A stretch of DNA of 64,000 bases from Moritella sp. 5 (lineage in GTDB: Bacteria > Pseudomonadota > Gammaproteobacteria > Enterobacterales > Moritellaceae): NCBI RefSeq assembly GCF_018219455.1, contig NZ_CP056122.1, positions 2,232,001 to 2,296,000 of the forward strand, read 5' to 3'. Below the pieces are notes generated by a model. The model did not search any database, had not been told where the DNA came from, and saw nothing but the letters and a program-made list of their open reading frames with translations. Made by a program: the position numbers and the translations under genes. Below, piece by piece: positions 56,447-63,740 of the stretch. The first letter of the stretch is position 1, and the number at the start of each line of letters is the position of its first letter.

Positions 56447-57044
56447 TTACCCGTTTTAGGGGTTCTTCTAACGCTGATATTAGAGCCTTTGTATCAATAC
56501 TGACTGCATTCTTAGTAAGCCACCCATCATTAATATCAGAAAAATCGTCTTGAATTAATTTATCTTGACGATAAAAAAGGTGCTGCTTCACAGGTGCATT
56601 TTTTAACTTTGTTGGAAGTAAGACGAAGTTAAGTGAAAGGTCGATAATATCATCAGAAAGTGAGTCACTTGTAGAGTGGGTTGGACTAAAATTCCACGCT
56701 CCGGGTTTGGTATTTATTTTATATTCATGTGCAAATTTAGAATCGATAAAATGATAAATAAAGCCCTGTGTAGGTAGCCCAAGTCGGTTTTCAACCTGAA
56801 CAGCTAGATAGCAAGGTAAAAATGCATCGTGAACGGCTCCATCCACAGTGACTTCATCGATTTGATAAGCACTCATAAATGAATCACGATAGCGTAACAT
56901 TAACGTTTTTGGGGTATTATCAGCAAGCGGGTATGTGAGTCTAGTTTTAGATGGACCCATTTCTTCAGCTTTCCAATTAGCAGGTATTACATCTTTAATT
57001 TGAAAAGGGTATATTAGATTTAATGGCTTGCTTGTATGTTTCAA
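56367..57044 (-). CDS. N-terminal part of the LysM protein, or separate protein upstream of it
   Basis: This 225-residue frame begins with TTG and shows no domain I recognise. It looks globular (LIYPFQIKDVIPANWKAEEM; FLPCYLAVQVENRLGLPTQG) and soluble, with no signal peptide. It runs into the C8 run and continues as unrelated residues for about 14 codons before a stop, while the LysM frame opens on the other side. It therefore probably encodes the N-terminal delivery domain of the LysM protein. It also overlaps the 66-residue frame upstream by 50 bases. Confidence 0.6.
   Translation of the reverse strand: MKHTSKPLNLIYPFQIKDVIPANWKAEEMGPSKTRLTYPLADNTPKTLMLRYRDSFMSAYQIDEVTVDGAVHDAFLPCYLAVQVENRLGLPTQGFIYHFIDSKFAHEYKINTKPGAWNFSPTHSTSDSLSDDIIDLSLNFVLLPTKLKNAPVKQHLFYRQDKLIQDDFSDINDGWLTKNAVSIDTKALISALEEPLKRVNGSDDSNEINTPPSSNTRSKNRRYME
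56409..56416 (-). repeat. C8 homopolymer at a frame junction
   Basis: Eight G on the plus strand (C on the coding strand) lie where the 225-residue frame and the LysM frame overlap. With seven C the frames fuse as NTPPAQTHVVK. Slipped-strand change in length or ribosomal slippage could switch the product; a sequencing error could also explain it. Confidence 0.7.
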
Positions 57045-57195
57045 TACCGCAATGAATATCTAAGGCGTAATGATGCTTTAATTCTTTAACTTCATGCACG
57101 ATACGATTACTTTGGTTTTCTCTATCGCTTATCTCTTTTTGTCTACGAGTATCGTAGTCCTTTACTGCCTCACTAGGCAAACTTTCATATCGCAT
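56995..57195 (-). CDS. Small charged protein upstream of the LysM locus
   Basis: This 66-residue frame (MRYESLPSEAVKDYDTRRQ) is rich in charged residues and likely helical, with AGG 9 bases before ATG. It overlaps the next frame by 50 bases. It could be a small adaptor or chaperone for the following protein, or the true 5' end of that protein if a second frameshift exists. I do not recognise it. Confidence 0.5.
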   Translation of the reverse strand: MRYESLPSEAVKDYDTRRQKEISDRENQSNRIVHEVKELKHHYALDIHCGIETYKQAIKSNIPFSN

Positions 57196-57561
57196 ACAAT
57201 ACCTATAAATAAAACCGATTCCAAAAGGAATAATCTTATCAGTTCATAAATTTAAATTCTCACTGAAATCATAGGTAAAATAACTATTTTTCAAATAGGT
57301 ATATTTAAATTTCTCTTAATTTATGTGTAAGGGGATGTTTTACTTGCTAGGTGAACTTATGGCATTGGATATAACAAAATCTAATGAGTAGCACCACCGT
57401 CTAGTATAATTACACTATCAAGGTTCTGTCCAGCTTTGGCTTAGTGCAATTGCGCTAAGCCAAATTTTCCCCAAAATCAGTTGCGCAGATTAAAAGACAA
57501 GCAAACTGAATAAGGTTTTTGATTTAAAAAAGTTAGCGAGCTTACGGGAGCAAGCCGCTTT
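57196..57561. other. Intergenic region with repeat copy C
   Basis: About 370 bases between the LysM locus start and the ubiquitin-like gene. Repeat copy C occupies 57383-57472; the rest is AT-rich and probably includes the promoter of the LysM locus. Confidence 0.55.
57383..57472 (+). repeat. Island repeat copy C
   Basis: This 90-base copy begins AATGAGTAGC and ends TTTTCCCC. It contains CTATCAAGG, CTGTCCAGC and a 28-base near-perfect palindrome with arms TTGGCTTAGTGCAA and TTGCGCTAAGCCAA. Confidence 0.78.
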
Positions 57562-57795
57562 CTATCGAAGTACGAGATACAAAGTTGATCCTTCTTCAAC
57601 AGAATAGTCTGCAATCGTCTTACTGTCCTCAACTTGCTTCCCTAAATATATAAGACGAAACGCTTCAGGTGGTATCCCTCCTTCTTTATCTTTTATCTTC
57701 AATTTAAGTACTTTAATAGTATCCGTTAGCTCTACACCATAAGTTGAAACTCGGTTAGATCCTGCTAGCTTTTTTACATTAATTTGTATACTCAT
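57562..57795 (-). CDS. Ubiquitin-like protein
   Basis: The 77-residue product starts at ATG 57795 with AGGGA 8 bases upstream (the frame runs 19 codons further). It aligns with eukaryotic ubiquitin over almost its whole length: VKKLAG (ubiquitin VKTLTG), LKIKDKEGGIPPE (AKIQDKEGIPPD), RLIYLGKQVEDSKTIADY (RLIFAGKQLEDGRTLSDY) and STLYLVLR (STLHLVLR). It ends at the equivalent of Arg72, with no LRGG tail, so conjugation as in eukaryotes is not possible from this gene. The Leu8/Ile44/Val70 patch and Lys48 are kept; Lys63 is Glu. No E1, E2, E3 or JAB protease is visible nearby. Confidence 0.88.
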   Translation of the reverse strand: MSIQINVKKLAGSNRVSTYGVELTDTIKVLKLKIKDKEGGIPPEAFRLIYLGKQVEDSKTIADYSVEEGSTLYLVLR

Positions 57796-58392
57796 GAACA
57801 ATTCCCTGTTGTAAGTTGAAATATATATGACTACGTGGACTCTAAGCCACAAAACCGTATCAATATTTTATTATTATCAATGCTTTATCATTATCGTTAA
57901 CATTGTATTGTCAAGTCAAGTCGAATAGGACGCTTTCTGTTTAATGGCTATTTAAACTCGATGGCTACGCGGCTTATCAGCAGGCAAGCAACAAACTTGT
58001 GGGCTGCTGGCTCATGCTCGGCGTAAATTCAAAGACGCGATAGTGGCACTAAGGAAAAACAAAGCAGGAAAAATGAGTAAGGCCGATATGGCACTGAGCA
58101 TGATAGCTAAGCTGTTACGTAGAAGACAGTCGATTTAATGTAGAAATAACCGCGCAGTAAAACCTGACTTGTCGGGCGCGAAGCGAGGTGGGGGCTTCAA
58201 CTTAGCAGATGAATAATGATTATTGTGACAAACAGTTATTGATACTAAGTAATATTTCTGTGCCTGTACTATTGAATAAGCAATTACCTTATGTGATTCA
58301 TATCCCTAAAGTGTTACGTGGTGGTTTAGTTTTCTTTTAGTGTTGCTATATTTAATTGTGCTTTTAATTAAGACATTCTTTCAATATATAAA
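57796..58392. other. Intergenic region with IS66 remnant
   Basis: About 600 bases between the ubiquitin-like gene and the crystallin-like gene. The IS66-type fragment fills 57957-58138. The rest is AT-rich, with no gene or repeat recognised. Confidence 0.55.
57957..58138 (+). pseudogene. IS66-family transposase (TnpC) remnant
   Basis: The translation LDGYAAYQQASNKLVGCW is followed, after a one-base frameshift, by AHARRKFKDAIVALRKNKAG. This is the IS66 DDE transposase segment usually read as DGYAGY...GCWAHARRKF. A stop follows about 40 codons later. The rest of the element and its inverted repeats are missing. Confidence 0.8.
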
Positions 58393-59064
58393 ATGGAAAT
58401 TACACATATTATGGAAAACACTAAAATTACTGCTCGTACTGTATTATTCTTTTCAGATTTTAGTTTCGAAGGTTCTCAATATGGTCCTTATGAGGTTACT
58501 GATAAGGTGTATGACTGTGTTAAAGAAGATTTCAATGACAAAGCTTATTCAGTTAAAGTTGGATCTGCTTGCTCTCTCCACTGCTGGCAACACCAAGGCG
58601 CAGCGGGTGTTTATCGAGAGTACAAAGAAGACCAGGCTAATATAAATGAACTCCAAGGACTCTCTTGTTTTAAAATTGTTCCAGAAGAAAACCAAGTGGT
58701 TAAAATTCGTCTCATCGACCATTCAGGCTCTAATTCTAACGAATACACCTTGTTCGCTAAAATCGCAGGTAGCATTGGCGTTATGCCTGAAGTCATTACA
58801 ACGTCTAATGATAATGATTATATTGCTGTTGGGGATATGACTCCCGAGCATGATATGTACATTTCGGTACAAGTTCGTGACACTGACCTTTCATCTAGCA
58901 ATTATGGTGAATTTGTTGCTAATGGGGCGCTGTATTTTAAAACGGATGGTGTTGAAGCATCTGTTGATTGGGACGCGTCTCTTAATTATCCTAAAAATAT
59001 GGCTGTAGAGGTTAAAGGTAACAATTTATTCAATTTGATCCTTGATACGGTCAATTTTATGTAA
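58393..59064 (+). CDS. Beta/gamma-crystallin-like protein
   Basis: This 223-residue protein has no signal peptide. Its N-terminal half has the spacing and composition of a beta/gamma-crystallin domain: VLFFSDFSFEGSQYGPYEVTD, in which the Phe/Gly/Tyr pattern of the motif is seen, and DFNDKAYSVKVGSACSLHCW. Bacterial members bind calcium through (N/D)(N/D)xx(S/T)S motifs; here NDKAYS is a variant, so binding is uncertain. The C-terminal half is beta-rich and unrecognised. No strong ribosome site is present; ATG 58411 is an alternative start. Confidence 0.6.
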   Translation: MEITHIMENTKITARTVLFFSDFSFEGSQYGPYEVTDKVYDCVKEDFNDKAYSVKVGSACSLHCWQHQGAAGVYREYKEDQANINELQGLSCFKIVPEENQVVKIRLIDHSGSNSNEYTLFAKIAGSIGVMPEVITTSNDNDYIAVGDMTPEHDMYISVQVRDTDLSSSNYGEFVANGALYFKTDGVEASVDWDASLNYPKNMAVEVKGNNLFNLILDTVNFM

Positions 59065-59146
59065 ACCAACGACAAGAACCGCATTATAACCCTTTCGTCA
59101 GATTATTTTAACAATAACACGTATGGGTTGCATGTCTCACCATGTT

Positions 59147-59204
59147 AAGGCAAGTTTAAAATGTCACATTGTTGATATCTTTAATCCCGAGATAAACTTG
59201 CCTT
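59147..59204. repeat. Perfect 12-bp inverted repeat
   Basis: AAGGCAAGTTTA and TAAACTTGCCTT are perfect complements separated by 34 bases, between the convergent crystallin-like and CNNM genes. It could act as a hairpin terminator for either side, but no T-tract of note follows. Confidence 0.65.
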
Positions 59205-59270
59205 GATTTACTGCTCCAACATGACCACTGCGAATAACGATCTTATGGTTAGTGGGGATGAATAGATAAT

Positions 59271-60332
59271 CTAATCAGCTCTGGTATTGCCTGGTTTAAT
59301 GCCGAATTTTTTAGCTTTGATTTTCCATAAGCGTTTTGCTAATTTTTGCATATCAATATCTTTGTCATCTTCGTCGATAATTTCACGACCAATCAGGGTT
59401 TCCAAGATATCTTCCAGTGTTAATATTCCCCGAACAGTACCATATTCATTTACAATTAGCGCAATATGGATTTTACCAGATAATAATTCCTTCATGACAT
59501 GAGATAAAGATATAACATCCAGAAAAGTTGGCATTTTTCGGAGGTAGTTATTTAATCGGGTATCTTTATTGCCGCGAGCTTGCGCCAATAGCAGATCAGA
59601 GCGGATAACAAAACCAACAATGTCATCTGGATCTTTGTCATAAATGGGTATTCGCGTAAATCGAGTTTTCTTATATTTATGAAAAAACTCTTCTACTTTT
59701 AAATTTTGGGAAGCACAAAGTATCACTGTGCTTGGTGTCATCACATCATTGGCCTTAATTTTTTGTAATAGCAGCAGGTTTTGTAATATGGTGGCTTCTT
59801 CCTTATCGATATGACCTTCCTCGGCACTTAACTGTGCCATGACGGTAAATTCATTGCGATTAAAACCTGCTGAGTCTTCCTTACCCTGAATGTTACGGGT
59901 AATAATTTCCGACATTTTGATAAACGGATACAATACAAAAATCAGAAACTTCAGACTGTAAGCGGTGACTGGGGCCAACTCCTTCCAATACGAAGCGCCC
60001 AGTGTTTTAGGAATTATCTCTGAAAAAACGAGGATCAGTAAAGTTAATACCGCTGAAACAATACCCAGTGAAGAGTTTCCAAAAACAACTGTTGCTTGAG
60101 CACCAACTCCTGCGGCACCTGCCGTATGCGCAATTGTATTCAGAGTTAGGATCGCTGCTAACGGCTTATTAATATCCTCTTTTAATACGTGTAGAATTCC
60201 ACCTGCTTTATGCCCTTCTTTTTCCATTATGGCAATGTGTACACGAGACACACTCAACAAAACAGCTTCAGCAATAGAGCACAAGAATGAAAAAAATAAG
60301 GCAATAAATAAATATAATCCTAGAAGAAACAT
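59271..60332 (-). CDS. CNNM/CorC-type transporter (DUF21 plus CBS pair)
   Basis: This 353-residue inner membrane protein has a DUF21/CNNM domain of about four helices (1-150, with SFLCSIAEAVLLSVSR and FSEIIPKTLGASYW), then two CBS domains (about 190-320, NDVMTPSTVILCASQN; IVNEYGTVRGILTLEDILETLIG). Members move or regulate Mg2+ or Co2+, or were called hemolysin-like. The C-terminal CorC/HlyC domain is absent, so this is the shorter form. It is monocistronic. Confidence 0.9.
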   Translation of the reverse strand: MFLLGLYLFIALFFSFLCSIAEAVLLSVSRVHIAIMEKEGHKAGGILHVLKEDINKPLAAILTLNTIAHTAGAAGVGAQATVVFGNSSLGIVSAVLTLLILVFSEIIPKTLGASYWKELAPVTAYSLKFLIFVLYPFIKMSEIITRNIQGKEDSAGFNRNEFTVMAQLSAEEGHIDKEEATILQNLLLLQKIKANDVMTPSTVILCASQNLKVEEFFHKYKKTRFTRIPIYDKDPDDIVGFVIRSDLLLAQARGNKDTRLNNYLRKMPTFLDVISLSHVMKELLSGKIHIALIVNEYGTVRGILTLEDILETLIGREIIDEDDKDIDMQKLAKRLWKIKAKKFGIKPGNTRAD

Positions 60333-60740
60333 AACTTCCCCTTTTGCTACGGAATCCGCAAATTATTTATGTTAACTATGTCACTTCCGTTTTAAACGTA
60401 CAACATCACTCATATAAAACATCAATTAAAATTTTATAGTTAACAGTTGAATGTCTTCACTTATCCAACAAAAAACAATGAGTATTACTATCAGCTTGTA
60501 CAATAATTCTAACACGTTTATGTCCAACAATGGCTTAGTGCAATAATGCTAAGCATTATTGACCCCTTAATAAGTAAACTTGGTATAACTTGATTATTTT
60601 TTTCAACATATTCCATGAGAACATGACTGCACGGTTTTCCAGAAATAGATCATCGGAAACTTGGAATGTAATCTTGCAAACTTGCAACATGGACCTGAGT
60701 TATTTATCATCAAGGTAACTGAATTAAGAGTGAAAAATCC
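60333..60740. other. Intergenic region with repeat copy D
   Basis: About 400 bases; repeat copy D occupies 60477-60566, about 140 bases upstream of the start of the CNNM gene. The rest is AT-rich and without gene features. Confidence 0.55.
60477..60566 (+). repeat. Island repeat copy D
   Basis: This 90-base copy begins AATGAGTATTACTATC and ends TTGACCCC. It carries ATGTCCAAC and a stem AATGGCTTAG/CTAAGCATT. The stem differs from those of B and C on both arms, mostly keeping base pairing. Confidence 0.75.
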
Positions 60741-61088
60741 ATGACACAGAAAGTATCAACAGAAGTGCAAACTGAATCGACACGCATTGCTAACGGTATT
60801 AAAAAACCAGGTCAAAGCAGAGAGCAGACTAAATTGATCGCAGCAGGTATTGAAAAGGGAATAGCCGAATACAAAAAACAGCATAAAGCTAAAGTTCGCC
60901 AACTTGATAAACAGAAAAAACAAAAAATAAGATCTAATAACGCGGCAGTAGCAAAAGAAAATGAAGCAGATATTGAAATTGAACAAGCAAAATCAAGTTC
61001 AAGTCGATTACCTTGGGCATTATTAGCACTAAGCTGGGCTGGTTTTGCAGGTTATCTTGTACAAACTGGTGTGCTTAAAGTAGGTTAA
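60741..61088 (+). CDS. DUF2956-like small membrane protein
   Basis: The 115-residue protein opens with SRIANGIKKPGQSREQTKLIAAGIEKGIAEYKKQHK-like sequence (two blocks: IKKPGQSREQTKLIAAGIEK and the following Lys-rich helix), and ends in one membrane helix (about 93-112, LPWALLALSWAGFAGYL). This matches DUF2956 of Vibrio and Shewanella, which has no known function. It sits upstream of a bidirectional hairpin. Confidence 0.75.
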   Translation: MTQKVSTEVQTESTRIANGIKKPGQSREQTKLIAAGIEKGIAEYKKQHKAKVRQLDKQKKQKIRSNNAAVAKENEADIEIEQAKSSSSRLPWALLALSWAGFAGYLVQTGVLKVG

Positions 61089-61160
61089 TCGTTTTGCTAC
61101 CTAATCCGTGAGCTCGCGACATCGGTTACAGACAGCATTAAATCTTATATTTAGTATAAG

Positions 61161-61190
61161 AATAGGTGTCATCCAGCGACACCTATTTGT
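61161..61190. terminator. Bidirectional terminator
   Basis: AATAGGTGTC and GACACCTATT form a perfect 10-bp stem around a 7-base loop between convergent genes. The T-tract is short. Confidence 0.78.
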
Positions 61191-61215
61191 ATACATAGTG
61201 GGTGTTGTTAGCTTG

Positions 61216-61983
61216 CTATCCTGATAAATTTTGCGTATCCCAAAGTAATTCAGCATAACGTTCCATCGGAATGTTCATTTCTTCCTGCAGCCATTTACCT
61301 TTAGTCAGTAGCTCTGCTCTTTTTATTGAAGGGATGTTGTTTTTGAATGCGAGTACGATCGTATTTCCACTTTCGACTTCGAAGCTGAGTAGTCGGCCTT
61401 CAAATTCGAGTGCGAGTAATTCATCTAACTCTTGACGTGATTTAAGAGTCGTATGCCAAATATTGAGTACAAGGACACCTTGTTCGTTGAGTGCACTTTT
61501 ACAATCAGACAAGTAGGATGACTGTATTTGCTTTGGTTCCATACCTGCTGAGTTGTATAGATCTGAAAAGATAATGTCGCTTTTCATGTTGGTATTTTTC
61601 ATGTGGTTAACAGCATCGTCTATATGAATGAAGAGGCGGTCAGTGTCGGGCAAGCTAAAATATTTTTTTGCGGTCTTAGCTACTGCTTCACGGTATTCAA
61701 CCACGTGTACGTTTAAGTCGGAGAAACTACTGAGTAGGTTCTTTGCCATTGAGCCTGCACCGAGTCCCATAATCGAGACTGTTTTTAGTATAGGGATAAA
61801 CAATAAACCCGTCATCATAGCTTGTGTGTAGCCGAGTGCTAATCCATTAATGTTATTCAGTTTCATGTAACTTTGATAGATCTTCCCATCAAAGCTGAGG
61901 ATCCGGCTAGTCCTTGTTTCATAAACGTAGATAGGACCGTGTTCATCGACAGTGTGTGAAATACAGGTACCATTAATATCCAT
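61216..61983 (-). CDS. Spermidine-synthase-like methyltransferase-fold protein
   Basis: The 255-residue protein has the Rossmann nucleotide motif SIMGLGAGSMAKNL near residue 88, VVEYREAVAKTAKKYF as the second acidic ligand loop, and DIIFSDLYNSAGMEP, aligning with polyamine synthase-fold proteins. The canonical aminopropyl-acceptor residues are not obvious, and it is shorter than SpeE (about 285). Activity as spermidine synthase is therefore uncertain. Confidence 0.8.
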   Translation of the reverse strand: MDINGTCISHTVDEHGPIYVYETRTSRILSFDGKIYQSYMKLNNINGLALGYTQAMMTGLLFIPILKTVSIMGLGAGSMAKNLLSSFSDLNVHVVEYREAVAKTAKKYFSLPDTDRLFIHIDDAVNHMKNTNMKSDIIFSDLYNSAGMEPKQIQSSYLSDCKSALNEQGVLVLNIWHTTLKSRQELDELLALEFEGRLLSFEVESGNTIVLAFKNNIPSIKRAELLTKGKWLQEEMNIPMERYAELLWDTQNLSG

Positions 61984-62163
61984 CGTATTTTAACCTTTTA
62001 TATAGCCTTGTAAGCCCTAATGTCTAAGCTTAGTTCAGTGATGAGTTAATCGTATTTAGCGAGTGTATAGTGGGGGTGTTAAGCACCATGATGATAAATG
62101 ACGCGTGCCTGTGTTGCAAGTTAGCGAAATAAAATGGTGACAAAGCATTAAACGAATTGTAAC

Positions 62164-62212
62164 TTGATCTGTATCAATGGCTGGTATCAGTCTATGCGTT
62201 TATAGTTAATGT
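62164..62212 (+). promoter_or_regulatory. FNR-type class II promoter
   Basis: TTGATCTGTATCAA at 62164-62177 is a perfect FNR consensus. TATAGT at 62201-62206 is a good -10, and its predicted start near 62212 puts the FNR centre at -41.5, the standard class II position. It serves the 61-residue gene at 62257. CRP sites (TGTGA-N6-TCACA) are related but fit less well. Confidence 0.82.
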
Positions 62213-62256
62213 GAACAGTATGTAAAGTGATTCACACATGAGTAAAGGCGGTAAAG

Positions 62257-62442
62257 ATGGAATTATTACGCAACCCTAAATGTTACACGGACGTGTGTAT
62301 TGATGGTACTTGGTATCATTACGATCACTGTGGTTCGAAAGTTTACTCTCTAAGTGGTGGCGCGGCTCCCGAGTTAGACCTTGCTCGTGAACCTGCGACA
62401 GAAACAGAGCTTATTGACCTTATTCATATAGCGGTTAATTAA
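62257..62442 (+). CDS. Small cytoplasmic protein under apparent FNR control
   Basis: I do not recognise this 61-residue protein (MELLRNPKCYTDVCIDGTW). Its three cysteines (CYTDVC, then DHCGSK) and several aromatic residues suggest a compact fold, possibly metal-binding, but no known motif fits. AAAGGCGG lies about 9 bases before the ATG. A perfect FNR box and -10 precede it, and a terminator follows, so it is a real single-gene unit. Confidence 0.75.
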   Translation: MELLRNPKCYTDVCIDGTWYHYDHCGSKVYSLSGGAAPELDLAREPATETELIDLIHIAVN

Positions 62443-62497
62443 CCTTTTTTATTTTGTAGTACATACAGTGTCATCACTCAGCGACATTTGTATTTTG

Positions 62498-62535
62498 GAC
62501 CTTTAGATGTATTAAGCATTTAAAGGTCATTTTTT
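62498..62535 (+). terminator. Terminator of the 61-residue gene
   Basis: GACCTTTA and TAAAGGTC form an 8-bp stem with a 15-base loop and a T6 tract. Confidence 0.85.
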
Positions 62536-62626
62536 ATTCTTTACTCCTCTTTACAGTGTCATCTCTTTGCGTTTTCTGAATTTTGTCATATTATGTCATT
62601 CTATTTTGATTGGAGAAAACACATAT

Positions 62627-63502
62627 ATGAAACGCGTTATGCTATTCCTTGCAACCAACCTGGCCGTAATGGTGGTTTTTAGTATTGTATTAAACATTAT
62701 CTATGCAACTACCGGTATTCAATCAGGTAGCCTTTCTGGGTTGTTGGTGATGGCGGTATTGTTTGGTTTTGGTGGTTCATTAATCTCATTAATGATGTCG
62801 AAGAAAATGGCGCTACGTTCAATTGGCGGCGAGATCATCACAGAGCCTCGTAACTCGAATGAACATTGGTTATTAGAAACCGTTACTCGACAAGCAAAAC
62901 AAGCGGGTATTGGCATGCCTGATGTTGCTATTTATGATGCTGCCGAGATGAATGCATTTGCAACGGGTGCTAAACGCGATGACGCTTTAATTGCGGTATC
63001 AACGGGTCTATTAGCACAAATGACACGTGATGAAGCAGAAGCTGTTGTTGCCCACGAAATCAATCATGTTGCTAACGGTGACATGATCACAATGGCCTTG
63101 ATGCAAGGTGTTGTGAATACGTTTGTTATCTTCTTATCACGTATTATTGCTAATGCAGTAAGTGGTTTCACATCGGATGATGAAGAAGGCGAGGGTGAAG
63201 GTGGTAGCTTTATGACTTACTTCATCGTATCAATGGTGTTAGAAATGCTATTTGGTTTCTTAGCAAGCTTCTTAACAATGTGGTTCAGCCGTCAACGTGA
63301 GTTTAAGGCAGACTCTGGCGCAGCAAATCTAGTTGGTAAAGAGAAGATGATTGCTGCACTAGAACGTCTAAAAACAAGTCAAGAAACACAACTTGAAGGT
63401 TCGATGATGGCGTTTGGTATTACAGGTAAGAAGACGATGATGGAATTATTAATGAGCCATCCACCGCTTCAAAACCGTATTAACGCATTACGTAACCTTT
63501 AA
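62627..63502 (+). CDS. htpX: Membrane protease HtpX
   Basis: This 291-residue M48 metalloprotease of the inner membrane (E. coli 293) degrades misfolded membrane proteins. It has two N-terminal helices (about 5-25 and 35-55), the zinc motif AHEINH with the catalytic Glu, an acidic Gly-rich loop ([13 protein letters not shown]), two further helices and the third zinc ligand region [16 protein letters not shown] precedes ATG 62627; the frame opens earlier at 62567 but homologues start here. Confidence 0.95.
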   Translation: MKRVMLFLATNLAVMVVFSIVLNIIYATTGIQSGSLSGLLVMAVLFGFGGSLISLMMSKKMALRSIGGEIITEPRNSNEHWLLETVTRQAKQAGIGMPDVAIYDAAEMNAFATGAKRDDALIAVSTGLLAQMTRDEAEAVVAHEINHVANGDMITMALMQGVVNTFVIFLSRIIANAVSGFTSDDEEGEGEGGSFMTYFIVSMVLEMLFGFLASFLTMWFSRQREFKADSGAANLVGKEKMIAALERLKTSQETQLEGSMMAFGITGKKTMMELLMSHPPLQNRINALRNL

Positions 63503-63542
63503 TTTACGGATGTTATAAATAATCATTTCTGATGATTAAGTT

Positions 63543-63594
63543 AGCCCCATTGGTAGTCTTACTAAAAATAAGATTATACCTTTGGGGCTTTTTT
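63543..63594 (+). terminator. Terminator of htpX
   Basis: AGCCCCA and TGGGGCT form the base, with an inner complementary stretch (GGTAGTCTTA/TAAGATTATACC), and a T6 tract follows. Confidence 0.85.
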
Positions 63595-63740
63595 GTTTTC
63601 TGTAAGATCACTAACGAAAGTATCTCTTTATGGTTACCTAAATGTTTTATACGTTTAAAACGTGATAGACAAACGAATAATAAAGATCAAAAAAGTGTAT
63701 TTTATATGTTATGAATTAGTGGCTTATGAGGTTAAAGCTA

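Noticed and set aside
57383-57472. Repeat C as an integron attC site
   Set aside because: I could not find the paired core sites (RYYYAAC/GTTRRRY) expected at the ends. No integrase gene is visible, and the genes between copies are in both orientations.
63532-63714. 60-codon frame after htpX
   Set aside because: It spans the htpX terminator, has a basic low-complexity tail and no ribosome site. Not a credible gene.
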